Shown: one piece after another, positions 51,163-60,698 of the stretch
Position numbering within the stretch: position 1 is the first letter of the stretch
Layout of the letters: every line of letters begins with the position of its first letter
The notes under the pieces: model-generated
Databases searched by the model: none
Told to the model about the DNA's origin: nothing
Seen by the model: the letters and a program-made list of their open reading frames with translations, nothing else
Translations under genes and position numbers: made by a program
Assembly (NCBI RefSeq): GCF_029968095.1
Contig: NZ_JASCIR010000004.1
Coordinates: forward strand, 186,001-250,000
Source of the DNA: Streptomyces solicavernae
Lineage (GTDB): Bacteria; Actinomycetota; Actinomycetes; Streptomycetales; Streptomycetaceae
DNA length: 64,000 nt
Reading direction: 5' to 3'

Positions 51163-51858
51163 GTGCACAAGGCGAGCGCGTATCCGGCGATGACCGCGAC
51201 GAGCGGCGTCACGGTGCCCGAGCAGCCGGGCGCTGCGGCAGCGAAGGCGCTCGGGCCTGTCCGGGGGGCCGCGCTCGGTCCGGCGCCGGTGGTCCGTGAC
51301 CTGCGGGACCGGGCGGGGCGGGCGCCGCGGCAGCTGTGCTTCGGCGCGGGCGACGTCGTCGTGGTCTCCGGGCTGCCGGGCAGCGGCAAGACGACGCTCA
51401 TCGACCGTGTGGTGGCCTCGCCCCGCTTCGACTCCCAGGACGCCCGCGACCGCTGGGCCCGCCGCATGCCGGGCTTCCTGCCGTACGCGCTCTACCGCCC
51501 CCTGGTCCGCCTCGCGCACTACACCGGCCTGCGCCGCGCCCTGCGCTCCGGCGCGAGCGTCGTCGTGCACGACTGCGGTACGCAGTCCTGGGTGCGCAGC
51601 TGGCTCGCCCGCGAGGCGCGGCGCCGGGGCCGGGGACTGCATCTGCTGCTGCTCGACGTCGACCCGGACACGGCCCTCGCGGGCCAGCGCTCGCGCGGCC
51701 GCGGCGTCTCGCGGTACGCGTTCGCGCGGCACCGCAGGGCCGTCGGCCGGCTGGTGCGGGACGCGGAGCGGGGCCGTATCCCGGCGGGCTGCGCCTCGGC
51801 GGTGCTCCTCGACCGGGACGCGGCGGACCGGCTGCGGGGGATCGGGTTCGGGCGCTGA
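51163..51858 (+). CDS. P-loop NTPase/kinase-like protein
   Basis: 231 residues from GTG 51163 (GGGGAGG nine bases upstream). Walker A is VVVVSGLPGSGKTTLIDRV (about 66-84). LHLLLLDVDPDTALAGQRSRGRG looks like the strand and lid of a small-molecule kinase of the Zeta-toxin/APS-kinase/gluconate-kinase type. An acid in VVVHDCGT may be the second motif. The substrate is unknown. The 9-bp repeat starts on its stop codon. Confidence 0.7.
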   Translation: MHKASAYPAMTATSGVTVPEQPGAAAAKALGPVRGAALGPAPVVRDLRDRAGRAPRQLCFGAGDVVVVSGLPGSGKTTLIDRVVASPRFDSQDARDRWARRMPGFLPYALYRPLVRLAHYTGLRRALRSGASVVVHDCGTQSWVRSWLAREARRRGRGLHLLLLDVDPDTALAGQRSRGRGVSRYAFARHRRAVGRLVRDAERGRIPAGCASAVLLDRDAADRLRGIGFGR

Positions 51859-51934
51859 GCGTGCTGAGCGTGCTGACCGGGCTGAGCGTGCTGACCGGGC
51901 TGAGCGGGCTGAGCGTGCTGACCGGGCTGAGCGT
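51854..51934. repeat. 9-bp tandem repeat, nine units, starting over a stop codon
   Basis: GCTGAGCGT, GCTGACCGG and GCTGAGCGG alternate in nine contiguous units from 51854. The first contains the TGA of the P-loop gene, so stop codons recur every nine bases. Confidence 0.95.
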
Positions 51935-51989
51935 TAGGGTCTGTGGCGCAGGTTGGACACACAGCTGAGCAGGGCGGCAGAGGGACGAG

Positions 51990-52790
51990 ATGGACATTCC
52001 GGTACAGGGTGCACAGGAGCCCCAGGGGCATCCGTACGGAGGCTGGCCCGCGAACGAGCTGGAGGAGGTCCTCGCGGCCTCGCTCGGCACGCCGGCCGAG
52101 CCCGGACCCGCATCGGCGGGCGGCCGGATTCTGCAGGTCCTCGGCCGCAGCCGGGTCTGGGTGCCGCTGCCCAACGGCGGCAGCCGGGACAGCACCGACC
52201 TCGACCTGCCCACGATGGACATCGGCGGCGCCGCCTACGTGCCGGTCTTCAGCTCCGAGGAACAGCTCCGCCGCGTCGCCGGCGCGCACATGCCGTACAC
52301 CGTGGCGCCCGCCGTGGAGTTCGCCCGCGGCCTGCCGCCGAAGCTGGGCATCGCCGTGAACCCGGAGGGCACGGTCGGGGTGCCGCTGCCGCCGCCCGCG
52401 GTGGCCGAGCTGTGCCGCACCGGCCGTACCGAGCTGGACGGGCCGACGACCGGCGGCCGGGTCCGCCTCTTCGAGCCGGACTGGCAGGACGACCCGGTCG
52501 ACTTCCTGGCCGCGGCCGGCGAGGAGTTCGCGGCGACGGGCGTGGTGCGCAGCGCGCGCCGGTGTCTGGCCAGCATCGAGGGCGAGAGCCCGGTGATGTT
52601 CGTGGGCGTCGAGCTGTCCGCCCTGGAGGGCGACCGCAACCCGGCGATGGACGCGCTCGGCCGTGCGCTGGGCCGCGTACCGGTGGCGTGGCCGGTGAAC
52701 CTGGTCCTGCTCGACGTGGCCCAGGACCCGGTGGCGGACTGGATGCGGGAGCGGCTGCGGCCGTTCCACGCGGACGGCAACTACTCCTAG
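51990..52790 (+). CDS. SseB-like protein, copy 1
   Basis: 266 residues. It appears to have an N-terminal SseB domain (about 40-140: RILQVLGRSRVWVPL, AAYVPVFSSEEQLRR) and an SseB C-terminal-like domain (about 165-255: VRLFEPDWQDDPVDFLAAAGEEF and PVNLVLLDVAQDPVADWM). SseB was named for enhanced serine sensitivity in E. coli, and its biochemical role is unclear. Its nearness to the glycine/serine operon is suggestive only. A second SseB-like gene follows. Confidence 0.78.
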   Translation: MDIPVQGAQEPQGHPYGGWPANELEEVLAASLGTPAEPGPASAGGRILQVLGRSRVWVPLPNGGSRDSTDLDLPTMDIGGAAYVPVFSSEEQLRRVAGAHMPYTVAPAVEFARGLPPKLGIAVNPEGTVGVPLPPPAVAELCRTGRTELDGPTTGGRVRLFEPDWQDDPVDFLAAAGEEFAATGVVRSARRCLASIEGESPVMFVGVELSALEGDRNPAMDALGRALGRVPVAWPVNLVLLDVAQDPVADWMRERLRPFHADGNYS

Positions 52791-52857
52791 TCCCTCGCCG
52801 TCCCTCGCCGTCCCTCGCCGTCCCTCGCCGTCCCTCGCCGTCCCTCGCCGTCCCTCG
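52791..52857. repeat. 10-bp tandem repeat, almost seven units
   Basis: TCCCTCGCCG repeats six times from 52791, then a seventh unit breaks off at 52857. It starts right after the stop codon of copy 1. Downstream (52858-52915) the phrase CACGCGGACGGC from the 3' end of the gene occurs twice more, so the gene end was also duplicated. Confidence 0.95.
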
Positions 52858-52994
52858 TCACGCGGACGGCGACTGGGCCGGCGACCGGCCCCTCGCCACG
52901 CGGACGGCAACAGCCCCTCGGGGCCGGAGCCTTGCGTTCCTTTTGTGCGCGGGATGTTGGCTGTGGAGCGCCGCTGCGAACCGCGACGCATAAG

Positions 52995-53010
52995 CTGGTT
53001 TCATAACCAG
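52995..53010. promoter_or_regulatory. Operator-like palindrome before the second sseB-like gene
   Basis: CTGGTT TCAT AACCAG is a perfect inverted repeat with a 4-base centre, 57 bases before the start codon. Confidence 0.55.
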
Positions 53011-53066
53011 GGCGTCCCCGTCGCGGCTCGGGTGCCCGGGCCGGGGAATTACGGGGACGGCAGTCG

Positions 53067-53912
53067 ATGCGTACGGGGCGAAGGGGCGGTCAACTAGTGA
53101 GTGCGTCGGGCACGGCTGCGGGCAGTGGGGCCTCCCCTGTTCGAGCGGAGCCGAGAACTCGGGGACAGGTCGAGCACATGCTGCGCCAGGTCACACCCGG
53201 GCGGTACGACGCGTACGAAGCGCTGCTCGGCGCGATCGCCGAGGGCCAGGTGTGGATGCTCCTCTGGCACGGCCAGGCGGGGTCCCCGGACGCCCAGTAC
53301 GGGAACATGGACGTGACGGGCCTCGGCTACGCGCCCTGCGTGACCTCCGCCCAGGAGCTCGCCGCCTCCGGCTGGAACCGGGCGCACGAAGTCGTCACCG
53401 GGGCCGACGTCGCCCGCACGCTCTTCCCCGACCACTACGGCCTCTGGCTCAACCCGCACGCGCCCGGCGGCGGGGTCGGCATCCCGTGGCTGGACCTCCG
53501 CCGCATCGCGACCGGCCTGGACAAGGCCCCCGCCGGTCCCCTGCGGCTGTCCGAACCCGCCGTGGAAATCCCGCAGTTCTACGCCCACTTGACGCAGAAC
53601 GCCCACCGGACGCCGGTCGTCCGCTCGCTGCGCCGCGCCTGGGTGCAGCCCGCGGTGGGCGCGCCGTATCTGGCGATCGGCCTGGATGTGTACGGCACGG
53701 ACGCGGCGTCCGTCGACGCGGTCCGGGCGATGATGCAGCAGTCCATCGCGGCGGTCCCGGAGGGGCTGCCGGTGTCGACGGTCGCGCTGTCCGACGCGTA
53801 CGACCCGGTCGCGATGTGGCTCCGCGCGAACGCGCGCCCGTTCTACGACCGCGAGGCACAGGTCGCCCCGGGCGGCGCGGGGTACGGCTACCCGCACCAG
53901 GGCACGTACTGA
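53067..53912 (+). CDS. SseB-like protein, copy 2
   Basis: 281 residues from ATG 53067; GTG 53097 is a possible start (MSASGTAAG). N-terminal SseB-like region (about 40-145: GQVWMLLWHGQ, NMDVTGLGYAPCVTSAQEL) and C-terminal part (about 155-265: IPQFYAHLTQNAHRTPVVRSL, VSTVALSDAYDPVAMWL) align by eye with copy 1 in architecture, though sequence has diverged widely. Tandem SseB-like genes of this type recur in streptomycetes. Confidence 0.72.
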   Translation: MRTGRRGGQLVSASGTAAGSGASPVRAEPRTRGQVEHMLRQVTPGRYDAYEALLGAIAEGQVWMLLWHGQAGSPDAQYGNMDVTGLGYAPCVTSAQELAASGWNRAHEVVTGADVARTLFPDHYGLWLNPHAPGGGVGIPWLDLRRIATGLDKAPAGPLRLSEPAVEIPQFYAHLTQNAHRTPVVRSLRRAWVQPAVGAPYLAIGLDVYGTDAASVDAVRAMMQQSIAAVPEGLPVSTVALSDAYDPVAMWLRANARPFYDREAQVAPGGAGYGYPHQGTY

Positions 53913-54273
53913 CCCGCCCGCACCACAGGCGAGTTGACCAAACCCCCTCGCCCACGGAGTGGGAATCACTCACAACTTAGGCCCATCTGCTGCCAGTTGG
54001 CCGAATTTGCACCCCCGCGATCCCGCTCTCGGCGTTCGCATAACGGAAGCCTGCTGGCCACATCACGGTTGCGCATCCATTCCCGGACAGGGCTGGCGGG
54101 TGATCGCGGACACATTGAAGACTCCCCGGATGTACGGCCATTCGGGCCTGTGTGCGAGCTGCCTGAGACCAACCGGCGAACCATGCCGGTGCCGCTCGCG
54201 CCACGCATAGGAACCAGTCGCTACAGCGGCAAGTGTGGGCCGGTCACCACCGGTTGAGAGGGGTCCCTGCACG
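53913..54273. other. Promoter region of the opp operon; no gene seen
   Basis: 361 bases, less GC-rich than average. Overlapping short frames on both strands have no ribosome site or family similarity. One encodes a short Cys-rich stretch (LCASCLRPTGEPCRCR), which I do not accept as a gene. Confidence 0.4.
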
Positions 54274-55278
54274 ATGACGGCGCCAATGCATGACACACCC
54301 ACGGACACGGCGAAAGCCGTGCCCGGCGAGGCCGCGGGCGGGTCCGGGGCCACGAAGGTCGAAGGGCGCTCCCTCAAGCAGATCGCCTGGAACCGCCTCA
54401 AGCAGGACAAGGTCGCGCTGGCCGGTGGCATCGTTGTCGTGCTCCTGGTCGTGGTGAGCGTCTTCGCCCCGGTCATCGTCGGCCTCCTCGGCCACCCGCC
54501 GAACGTGGGCGACCTCGACACCCTGGAAGACCTCACCAACCTGCCCAAGGGCGTGCTCGGCGGCATCAGCGGGGACCACCTCTTCGGCGTCGAACCCAAC
54601 ACGGGCCGCGACGTGTTCAGCCGGATCGTGTACGGCGCCCGCATCTCGATGCTCGTCGCCGTGCTCGCCGCCCTCGTCGCCGTCGTCCTCGGCACGCTCT
54701 TCGGCATCGTCGCCGGCTACTTCGGCGGCTGGGTGGACGCCGTGATCAGCCGCGCGATGGACGTACTGCTCTCCTTCCCGCAGCTGCTCTTCATCATCGC
54801 CCTGGTCTCGGTGCTCCCGGACGACCTGTTCGGCCTCTCCGGCAGCGGCGTGCGCATCGTCACGCTGATCATGGTGATCGGCCTCTTCGGCTGGCCGTAC
54901 ATCGGCCGGATCGTGCGCGGCCAGACGCTCTCGCTCCGGGAGCGGGAGTACGTGGAGGCGGCGCGCAGCCTCGGCGGCGGCAGGCGGCACATCCTGTTCC
55001 GCGAACTGCTGCCCAACCTGGTCGCCCCGATCACCGTCTACACGACCCTGATGATCCCGACCAACATCCTCACCGAGGCGGCCCTGAGCTTCCTCGGCGT
55101 GGGTGTCCGCCCGCCGACCGCCTCCTGGGGCGGCATGCTCAGGGACGCGCTCCAGGTCTACGAGCACGACCCGATGTTCATGGTCTTCCCCGGCCTGGCG
55201 ATCTTCGTGACCGTACTGGCCTTCAACCTCTTCGGTGACGGGCTGCGTGACGCCCTGGACCCCAAGGGAACCCGATAG
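54274..55278 (+). CDS. Oligopeptide ABC transporter permease (OppC type)
   Basis: 334 residues from ATG 54274 behind GAGAGGGG. An N-terminal cytoplasmic stretch and first helix (about 51-73) are followed by the extracytoplasmic domain. Five C-terminal helices carry the EAA motif (EYVEAARSLGGGRRHILFRELLPN). It forms the channel with OppB. It is placed first in the operon, before the binding protein. Confidence 0.92.
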   Translation: MTAPMHDTPTDTAKAVPGEAAGGSGATKVEGRSLKQIAWNRLKQDKVALAGGIVVVLLVVVSVFAPVIVGLLGHPPNVGDLDTLEDLTNLPKGVLGGISGDHLFGVEPNTGRDVFSRIVYGARISMLVAVLAALVAVVLGTLFGIVAGYFGGWVDAVISRAMDVLLSFPQLLFIIALVSVLPDDLFGLSGSGVRIVTLIMVIGLFGWPYIGRIVRGQTLSLREREYVEAARSLGGGRRHILFRELLPNLVAPITVYTTLMIPTNILTEAALSFLGVGVRPPTASWGGMLRDALQVYEHDPMFMVFPGLAIFVTVLAFNLFGDGLRDALDPKGTR

Positions 55279-55380
55279 ACCTCATCTGACCGGCCCCTGC
55301 CGCACCGTCAGGTGGCTTCTTCCCCAAGGCTCCTAGGCCGCCAGCGCCAGGACCCGAGAATCCCGGAGGATGCGAGACAC

Positions 55381-57144
55381 ATGCCCAGAGGTTCCACGAA
55401 ACGAAGGTTCACCGCAGGTGCGGCCCTGGTCGTCGCCGCGCTCATGACCGCCACGGCCTGCGGTGGCGGCGAGAGCGAGACCGAGAGCGAGGGCGCCGGC
55501 TACAACGCGGGCATCAACAAGGTCGCCAACCCGTCGAAGAAGAAGGGCGGCACGCTCCGGTTCATCGCGAAGCAGCCCATCGACTCGGCCGACCCGCAGC
55601 GCGCCTACTACGGCATGACCTGGGACTTCATGCGCTTCTACACGCGCACCCTGGTCACGTACGACACCAAGCCGGGCGAGGCCTCCAACAACCTGGTCCC
55701 CGACCTGGCCAAGGAGAAGGCCAAGATCACCGACGGCGGCAAGACGTACACGTACAAGCTGCGTGACGGGCTGACGTGGGAGGACGGCTCGAAGCTGACC
55801 TCCAAGGACATCAAGTACGGCATCGAGCGGATCTGGGCCACCGAGGTCATCACCGGCGGCCCCGCCTACCTGAAGAACGTGCTCGACCCCAAGGGTGAGT
55901 ACGAGGGCCCGTACAAGGACAAGTCCAAGGACAAGCTCGGCCTGAAGGCGATCGAGACGCCCGACGACCAGACGATCATCTTCAAGCTCCCGAAGCCCAA
56001 CAGCGACTTCGAGTACATGCTGGCCATGCCCTCCGGCTCGCCCGTGAAGCAGGAGAAGGACACCAAGGCCAAGTACGCGAACATGCCGTTCTCGTCCGGC
56101 CCGTACAAGTTCGAGTCGTACCGCCCCGGCAAGTCCCTGACGCTCGTGCGCAACACCGAGTGGAACGAGTCCTCCGACCCGGTCCGGCCCGCCCTGCCGG
56201 ACAAGGTGACGGTGACGTTCTCCACCAACAAGGAGGAGAACGACAAGAAGTTGATGGAGGGCAAGTACGACATCGACATGAACGGCACCGGTATGACCCA
56301 GTCGGGCCGTATCACCGCCATGCAGGACCACAAGGCCAATGTCGACAACATGGAGACGGACTTCATCCGGTACGTCGCCCTGGTCACGAAGGCGGAGCCC
56401 TTCGACGACATCCACTGCCGCAAGGCCGTCTTCTACGGCACGGACTTCGCCGCCCTGCAGAAGGTCCGCGGCGGCAAGCTCGCCGCCGGTGACATCGCGG
56501 TCAGCCCGCTGCCCAAGTCGATCGAGGGTTCGGACCCCACGTACGACCCGTACGGGATCCTGGAGCGCAAGGGCAAGCCGGACGTCAAGAAGGCCAAGGC
56601 CGAGCTGAAGGAGTGCGGCAAGCCCAACGGCTTCTCCACCAAGATCAGCGCGCGCAGCGACCAGCCGCACGAGAAGGAAGCGGCCACGCAGCTGCAGCAG
56701 GACCTCGCCAAGGTCGGCATCAAGGTGGAGGTCGACACCATCGTCGGCTCCGAGTCCGCCAGCATCACCGGCTCGCCCTCCGTCGTCGAGAAGCGCGGCT
56801 ACGGCATGATCATGGCCGGCTGGGGCCCGGACTTCCCGTCCGGCCAGGGCTTCGGCCAGCCACTGTGGGACAGCCGCTTCATCTTCGAGAACGGCAACTA
56901 CAACGAGTCGCAGATCAGCGACCCGAAGATCGACAAGATGTTCGACGAGGCCATTGCCGCCGAGTCCCCCGAGGCCGCCGCGAAGATCTACAAGGACCTG
57001 AGCCACCGCATCATCGACCAGGCCGTGTGGATGCCGTTCATCCAGGAGAAGAACATCACCTGGCGCGGTTCGCGGGTGACCAACGTCTACACCTCCGCCG
57101 CCTACAGCGGTCGCTACGACTACATCTCGCTCGGCGTGAAGTAG
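55381..57144 (+). CDS. Oligopeptide-binding lipoprotein (OppA type, SBP family 5)
   Basis: 587 residues from ATG 55381 (GGAGG upstream). The lipobox is TATAC with Cys27. The family-5 signature region (TDGGKTYTYKLRDGLTWEDGSKLTSKDIKYGIER) is present, and the length is typical for peptide-binding members. It captures extracellular oligopeptides for the OppBC channel. The C-terminal IIDQAVWMPFIQEK is usual for the family. Confidence 0.95.
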   Translation: MPRGSTKRRFTAGAALVVAALMTATACGGGESETESEGAGYNAGINKVANPSKKKGGTLRFIAKQPIDSADPQRAYYGMTWDFMRFYTRTLVTYDTKPGEASNNLVPDLAKEKAKITDGGKTYTYKLRDGLTWEDGSKLTSKDIKYGIERIWATEVITGGPAYLKNVLDPKGEYEGPYKDKSKDKLGLKAIETPDDQTIIFKLPKPNSDFEYMLAMPSGSPVKQEKDTKAKYANMPFSSGPYKFESYRPGKSLTLVRNTEWNESSDPVRPALPDKVTVTFSTNKEENDKKLMEGKYDIDMNGTGMTQSGRITAMQDHKANVDNMETDFIRYVALVTKAEPFDDIHCRKAVFYGTDFAALQKVRGGKLAAGDIAVSPLPKSIEGSDPTYDPYGILERKGKPDVKKAKAELKECGKPNGFSTKISARSDQPHEKEAATQLQQDLAKVGIKVEVDTIVGSESASITGSPSVVEKRGYGMIMAGWGPDFPSGQGFGQPLWDSRFIFENGNYNESQISDPKIDKMFDEAIAAESPEAAAKIYKDLSHRIIDQAVWMPFIQEKNITWRGSRVTNVYTSAAYSGRYDYISLGVK

Positions 57145-57203
57145 TAGCCACCACCTCCCAACCGCCGAACCCCGCCAGTCCGAAGGGCAGGTGATGGCCC
57201 CGG

Positions 57204-57244
57204 CCGGCGGCCGGAGCTCCGCGACCCGGAGTTCCGGCCGCCGG
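57204..57244 (+). terminator. Hairpin between the binding-protein and permease genes
   Basis: Eighteen bases (57204-57221, CCGGCGGCCGGAGCTCCG) pair with 57227-57244 with one G-T pair and a 5-base loop, 59 bases after the binding-protein stop and ending 13 bases before the next gene. It may attenuate transcription or protect the upstream message so that OppA is made in excess. Confidence 0.75.
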
Positions 57245-57257
57245 CGGGCCGCGCACA

Positions 57258-58259
57258 GTGCTTGCTTATCTCATCCGGCGCCTGGGCGCCGTCATCGTGA
57301 TGCTGCTGGTCGTCATCCTGACGACCTTCTTCATCTTCTACGTCTTGCCCAAGTGGTCGGGCCAGGACATCGCCGTGCTCTTCGCCGGCAAGAACTCCGG
57401 CGCCGAGCAACTGGAGGGCATCCGGCAGAAGCTGGGCCTGAGCGATCCCCTGCTCGTGCAGTTCTGGGAGTTCGTCAAGGGCATCCCGCTCGGCCGGGAC
57501 TACGGCAGCGGGGACGACGTCACGCACTGCGGTGCACCCTGCCTCGGCTACTCGTTCCGTACGGAACTTCCGGTCTGGGAGACCGTCAAGGACGCCCTGC
57601 CCGTCACCCTGGCGCTGGCCGGCGGTGCGGCCGTGCTCTGGCTCATCGGCGGTGTCACCGTCGGTGTCGTCTCCGCGCTCAAGCGGGGCAGCTTCTGGGA
57701 CCGCGGCGCCATGATCACCGCCCTCGGCGGTGTCTCCATGCCGATCTTCTTCACCGGCATGATCGCGATGGGCGTCTTCGTCCACAGCCTCGGCTGGATC
57801 AGCATGGACGACTCGCTCACCACGAAGGACTCGATCGGCACCTGGGTGGAGACCATGATCCTCCCCTGGATCGTGCTGGCCTTCCTGCAGGCCGCGATGT
57901 ACGCGCGCCTCACCCGCGCCACCATGCTCGAAGTGCTCGGCGAGGACTACATCCGTACCGCCCGCGCCAAGGGCGTCACCGAGCCCGTGGTCATCCGGCG
58001 GCACGCGCTGCGCTCCACGATGACCCCGATCCTCACCGTCTTCGGCCTGGACCTCGGCATCCTCATCGGCGGCGCCATCCTCACCGAGACCACGTTCAAC
58101 CTGCCGGGCCTCGGCCAGGAGGCGGTCAAGGCGATCCAGGGCAAGGACCTGCCGATGATCCTCGGCGTCACCCTGTGCACGGCCCTTGCCATCGCGCTCG
58201 CCAACCTCGTCGTAGACCTGATGTACGCCGTCATCGACCCGCGAGTGAGGCTCGGATGA
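57258..58259 (+). CDS. Oligopeptide ABC transporter permease (OppB type)
   Basis: 333 residues from GTG 57258 (LAYLIRRLGAVIVMLLVVI). Six helices; the EAA motif is EDYIRTARAKGVTEPVVIRRHALRS. A Cys-containing insertion (VTHCGAPCLGYSF) lies in the large extracytoplasmic loop. It overlaps the next gene by ATGA. Confidence 0.92.
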   Translation: MLAYLIRRLGAVIVMLLVVILTTFFIFYVLPKWSGQDIAVLFAGKNSGAEQLEGIRQKLGLSDPLLVQFWEFVKGIPLGRDYGSGDDVTHCGAPCLGYSFRTELPVWETVKDALPVTLALAGGAAVLWLIGGVTVGVVSALKRGSFWDRGAMITALGGVSMPIFFTGMIAMGVFVHSLGWISMDDSLTTKDSIGTWVETMILPWIVLAFLQAAMYARLTRATMLEVLGEDYIRTARAKGVTEPVVIRRHALRSTMTPILTVFGLDLGILIGGAILTETTFNLPGLGQEAVKAIQGKDLPMILGVTLCTALAIALANLVVDLMYAVIDPRVRLG

Positions 58260-59356
58260 GCGACCTGAAGAAGACCGGAGCCGCCGTCGGCGAGCCGGTC
58301 GCGACCGACTCTCCCGCACCCTCCGCGTTCCTCGAAGTACGCGACCTGAAGGTGCACTTCCCCACCGACGACGGCCTGGTCAAGTCCGTGGACGGCCTCA
58401 GCTTCCAGCTGGAGAAGGGGCAGACCCTCGGCATCGTCGGCGAGTCCGGCTCCGGCAAGTCCGTCACCTCGCTCGGCATCATGGGCCTGCACACCGCCGG
58501 CCAGTACGGCAAGCGCAAGGCGCAGATCTCCGGCGAGATCTGGCTGGACGGGCAGGAGCTGCTCTCCACCGACCCGGACGAGGTGCGCCGACTGCGCGGC
58601 CGCGAGATGGCGATGATCTTCCAGGATCCGCTCTCCGCGCTGCACCCGTACTACTCGATCGGCAAGCAGATCGTGGAGGCGTACCGCGTCCACCACGACG
58701 TCGACAAGAAGACCGCACGCAAGCGGGCCATCGAGATGCTCGACCGGGTCGGCATCCCGCAGCCCGACAAGCGCGTGGACGCCTACCCGCACGAATTCTC
58801 CGGCGGCATGCGCCAGCGCGCGATGATCGCGATGTCGCTGGTCAACAACCCCGAACTCCTCATCGCCGACGAGCCGACCACCGCGCTCGACGTGACGGTG
58901 CAGGCGCAGATCCTGGACCTGATCCGCGATCTGCAGAAGGAGTTCGGCTCGGCCGTCATCATCATCACCCACGACCTCGGCGTCGTCGCCGAGCTCGCGG
59001 ACAACATCCTGGTGATGTACGGCGGCCGCTGCGTCGAGCGAGGTCCCGCCGAGAAGGTCTTCTACGAGCCCCAGCACCCGTACACCTGGGGCCTGTTGGG
59101 CTCGATGCCGCGGATCGACAAGGAGCAGACCGAGCGGCTGATCCCGGTCAAGGGCTCCCCGCCCTCGCTGATCAACATCCCCTCCGGCTGCGCCTTCAAC
59201 CCGCGCTGCCCGTACGCGGACCTGCCCAAGGACAACGTGACCCGCGAGGTACGCCCCGAGCTGGCCGAGAGCGACCCGGGCCACTGGAGCGCCTGCCACC
59301 TCTCGCCAGAACAGCGGGAACGTATCTGGACCGAAGAGATTGCGCCCAAGCTGTGA
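58256..59356 (+). CDS. Oligopeptide ABC transporter ATPase (OppD type)
   Basis: 366 residues from ATG 58256. Walker A GESGSGKS, signature FSGGMRQR, Walker [14 protein letters not shown] and H-loop ITHDLGVV are intact. The C-terminal oligopeptide-permease domain carries [12 protein letters not shown] and SACHL. Related DppD/OppD proteins have four Cys here, which hold a [4Fe-4S] cluster in a characterised mycobacterial transporter. This one shows three, while the partner ATPase has four. Confidence 0.94.
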   Translation: MSDLKKTGAAVGEPVATDSPAPSAFLEVRDLKVHFPTDDGLVKSVDGLSFQLEKGQTLGIVGESGSGKSVTSLGIMGLHTAGQYGKRKAQISGEIWLDGQELLSTDPDEVRRLRGREMAMIFQDPLSALHPYYSIGKQIVEAYRVHHDVDKKTARKRAIEMLDRVGIPQPDKRVDAYPHEFSGGMRQRAMIAMSLVNNPELLIADEPTTALDVTVQAQILDLIRDLQKEFGSAVIIITHDLGVVAELADNILVMYGGRCVERGPAEKVFYEPQHPYTWGLLGSMPRIDKEQTERLIPVKGSPPSLINIPSGCAFNPRCPYADLPKDNVTREVRPELAESDPGHWSACHLSPEQRERIWTEEIAPKL

Positions 59357-60618
59357 GCGAAGAGCGAAGCGAAGAGCGAAGCGAAGACAGTGAACTCCGC
59401 GAACTCCGCGAGATGCGCGAGAACAACGAGGACCGTCCGGCCGCCGCGGACGCCTCAGCGGCGGACGCCCCCGCGCCCGCTGGCGGCTCGGTGAGCTCGG
59501 TGAGCTCGGTGAGCTCGGTGGCGACCGTGGAGAACCCCGCCCCGGGCGAGGTGCTGCTCAAGGTCTCCGGCCTGCAGAAGCACTTCCCGATCCGCAAGGG
59601 TGTCCTGAAGCGCCAGGTCGGCTCGGTCAGGGCCGTCGACGGCATCGACTTCGACGTCCGTTCGGGGGAAACCCTGGGCGTCGTCGGCGAGTCCGGCTGC
59701 GGCAAGTCCACGATGGGCCGGCTGATCACGCGGCTGCTCGAACCCACCGCGGGCAACGTCGAGTTCGAGGGCCGGGACATCACGCACCTCGGCGTGCGCG
59801 GCATGCGCCCGATGCGGCGCGACGTCCAGATGATCTTCCAGGACCCGTACTCGTCGCTGAACCCGCGGCACACGGTCGGCACGATCGTCTCGGCGCCGTT
59901 CAAGCTGCAGGGCGTCACGCCCGAGGGCGGCGTCAAGAAGGAGGTCCAGCGGCTCCTTGAGGTGGTCGGCCTCAACCCCGAGCACTACAACCGCTATCCG
60001 CACGAATTCTCCGGCGGCCAGCGCCAGCGCATCGGCATCGCGCGGGCGTTGGCCCTGAAGCCGAAGCTGGTCGTCGCCGACGAACCGGTCTCGGCGCTCG
60101 ACGTCTCCATCCAGGCCCAGGTGGTCAACCTCCTGGCCGACCTGCAGGACGAGCTGGGTCTCACGTACGTGATCATCGCCCACGACCTGTCGGTCATCCG
60201 GCACGTCTCGGACCGGATCGCGGTGATGTACCTCGGCAAGATCGTCGAGCTGGCGGACCGCAAGTCGCTGTACGAGTCGCCGATGCACCCGTACACGAAG
60301 GCGCTGCTCTCCGCCGTGCCGGTGCCGGACCCGCGGCGCCGCGCGGCGAAGAGCGAGCGCATCCTGCTCCGCGGCGACGTGCCGTCCCCGATCGCCCCGC
60401 CCAGCGGCTGCCGCTTCCACACCCGCTGCTGGAAGGCGACGGAGATCTGCAAGACGGCCGAGCCCCCGATGCGCTCCCTGGCCACCGGCCACCAGGTCGC
60501 CTGCCACCACCCGGAGAACGCGGACGACCAGGCCCCGCAGGACACGGTCCTGCTGACGGCGGCGGTCGCGGCCGCGGAGGCGGCGGGGGTGGAGGTGCCG
60601 GAGCCGACGAAGGAGTAG
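59353..60618 (+). CDS. Oligopeptide ABC transporter ATPase (OppF type)
   Basis: 421 residues, GTGA overlap with the previous gene. An N-terminal extension of about 60 residues contains two DNA-repeat-derived stretches ([10 protein letters not shown] from GAGCGAAGCGAA units, and SSVSSVSSV from a 9-bp unit). Walker A GESGCGKST, signature FSGGQRQR, Walker B LVVADEPVSALDV and H-loop IAHDLSV follow. The C-terminus has four Cys in the GCRFHTRCWKATEIC ... ACHHP pattern. It forms a heterodimer with the OppD-type ATPase. Confidence 0.94.
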   Translation: MSEERSEERSEDSELRELREMRENNEDRPAAADASAADAPAPAGGSVSSVSSVSSVATVENPAPGEVLLKVSGLQKHFPIRKGVLKRQVGSVRAVDGIDFDVRSGETLGVVGESGCGKSTMGRLITRLLEPTAGNVEFEGRDITHLGVRGMRPMRRDVQMIFQDPYSSLNPRHTVGTIVSAPFKLQGVTPEGGVKKEVQRLLEVVGLNPEHYNRYPHEFSGGQRQRIGIARALALKPKLVVADEPVSALDVSIQAQVVNLLADLQDELGLTYVIIAHDLSVIRHVSDRIAVMYLGKIVELADRKSLYESPMHPYTKALLSAVPVPDPRRRAAKSERILLRGDVPSPIAPPSGCRFHTRCWKATEICKTAEPPMRSLATGHQVACHHPENADDQAPQDTVLLTAAVAAAEAAGVEVPEPTKE

Positions 60619-60698
60619 TCGACGGAGGAGCAGCAGACAAAGAGCAGCAGACGAAGGAGTGGCCGACGCAGGAGTAGTCGACGCAGGAGTCGGGGGCA

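Noticed and set aside
53959-54210. Small Cys-rich plus-strand protein before the opp operon
   Set aside because: No ribosome binding site, no family resemblance, and it overlaps other equally poor frames.
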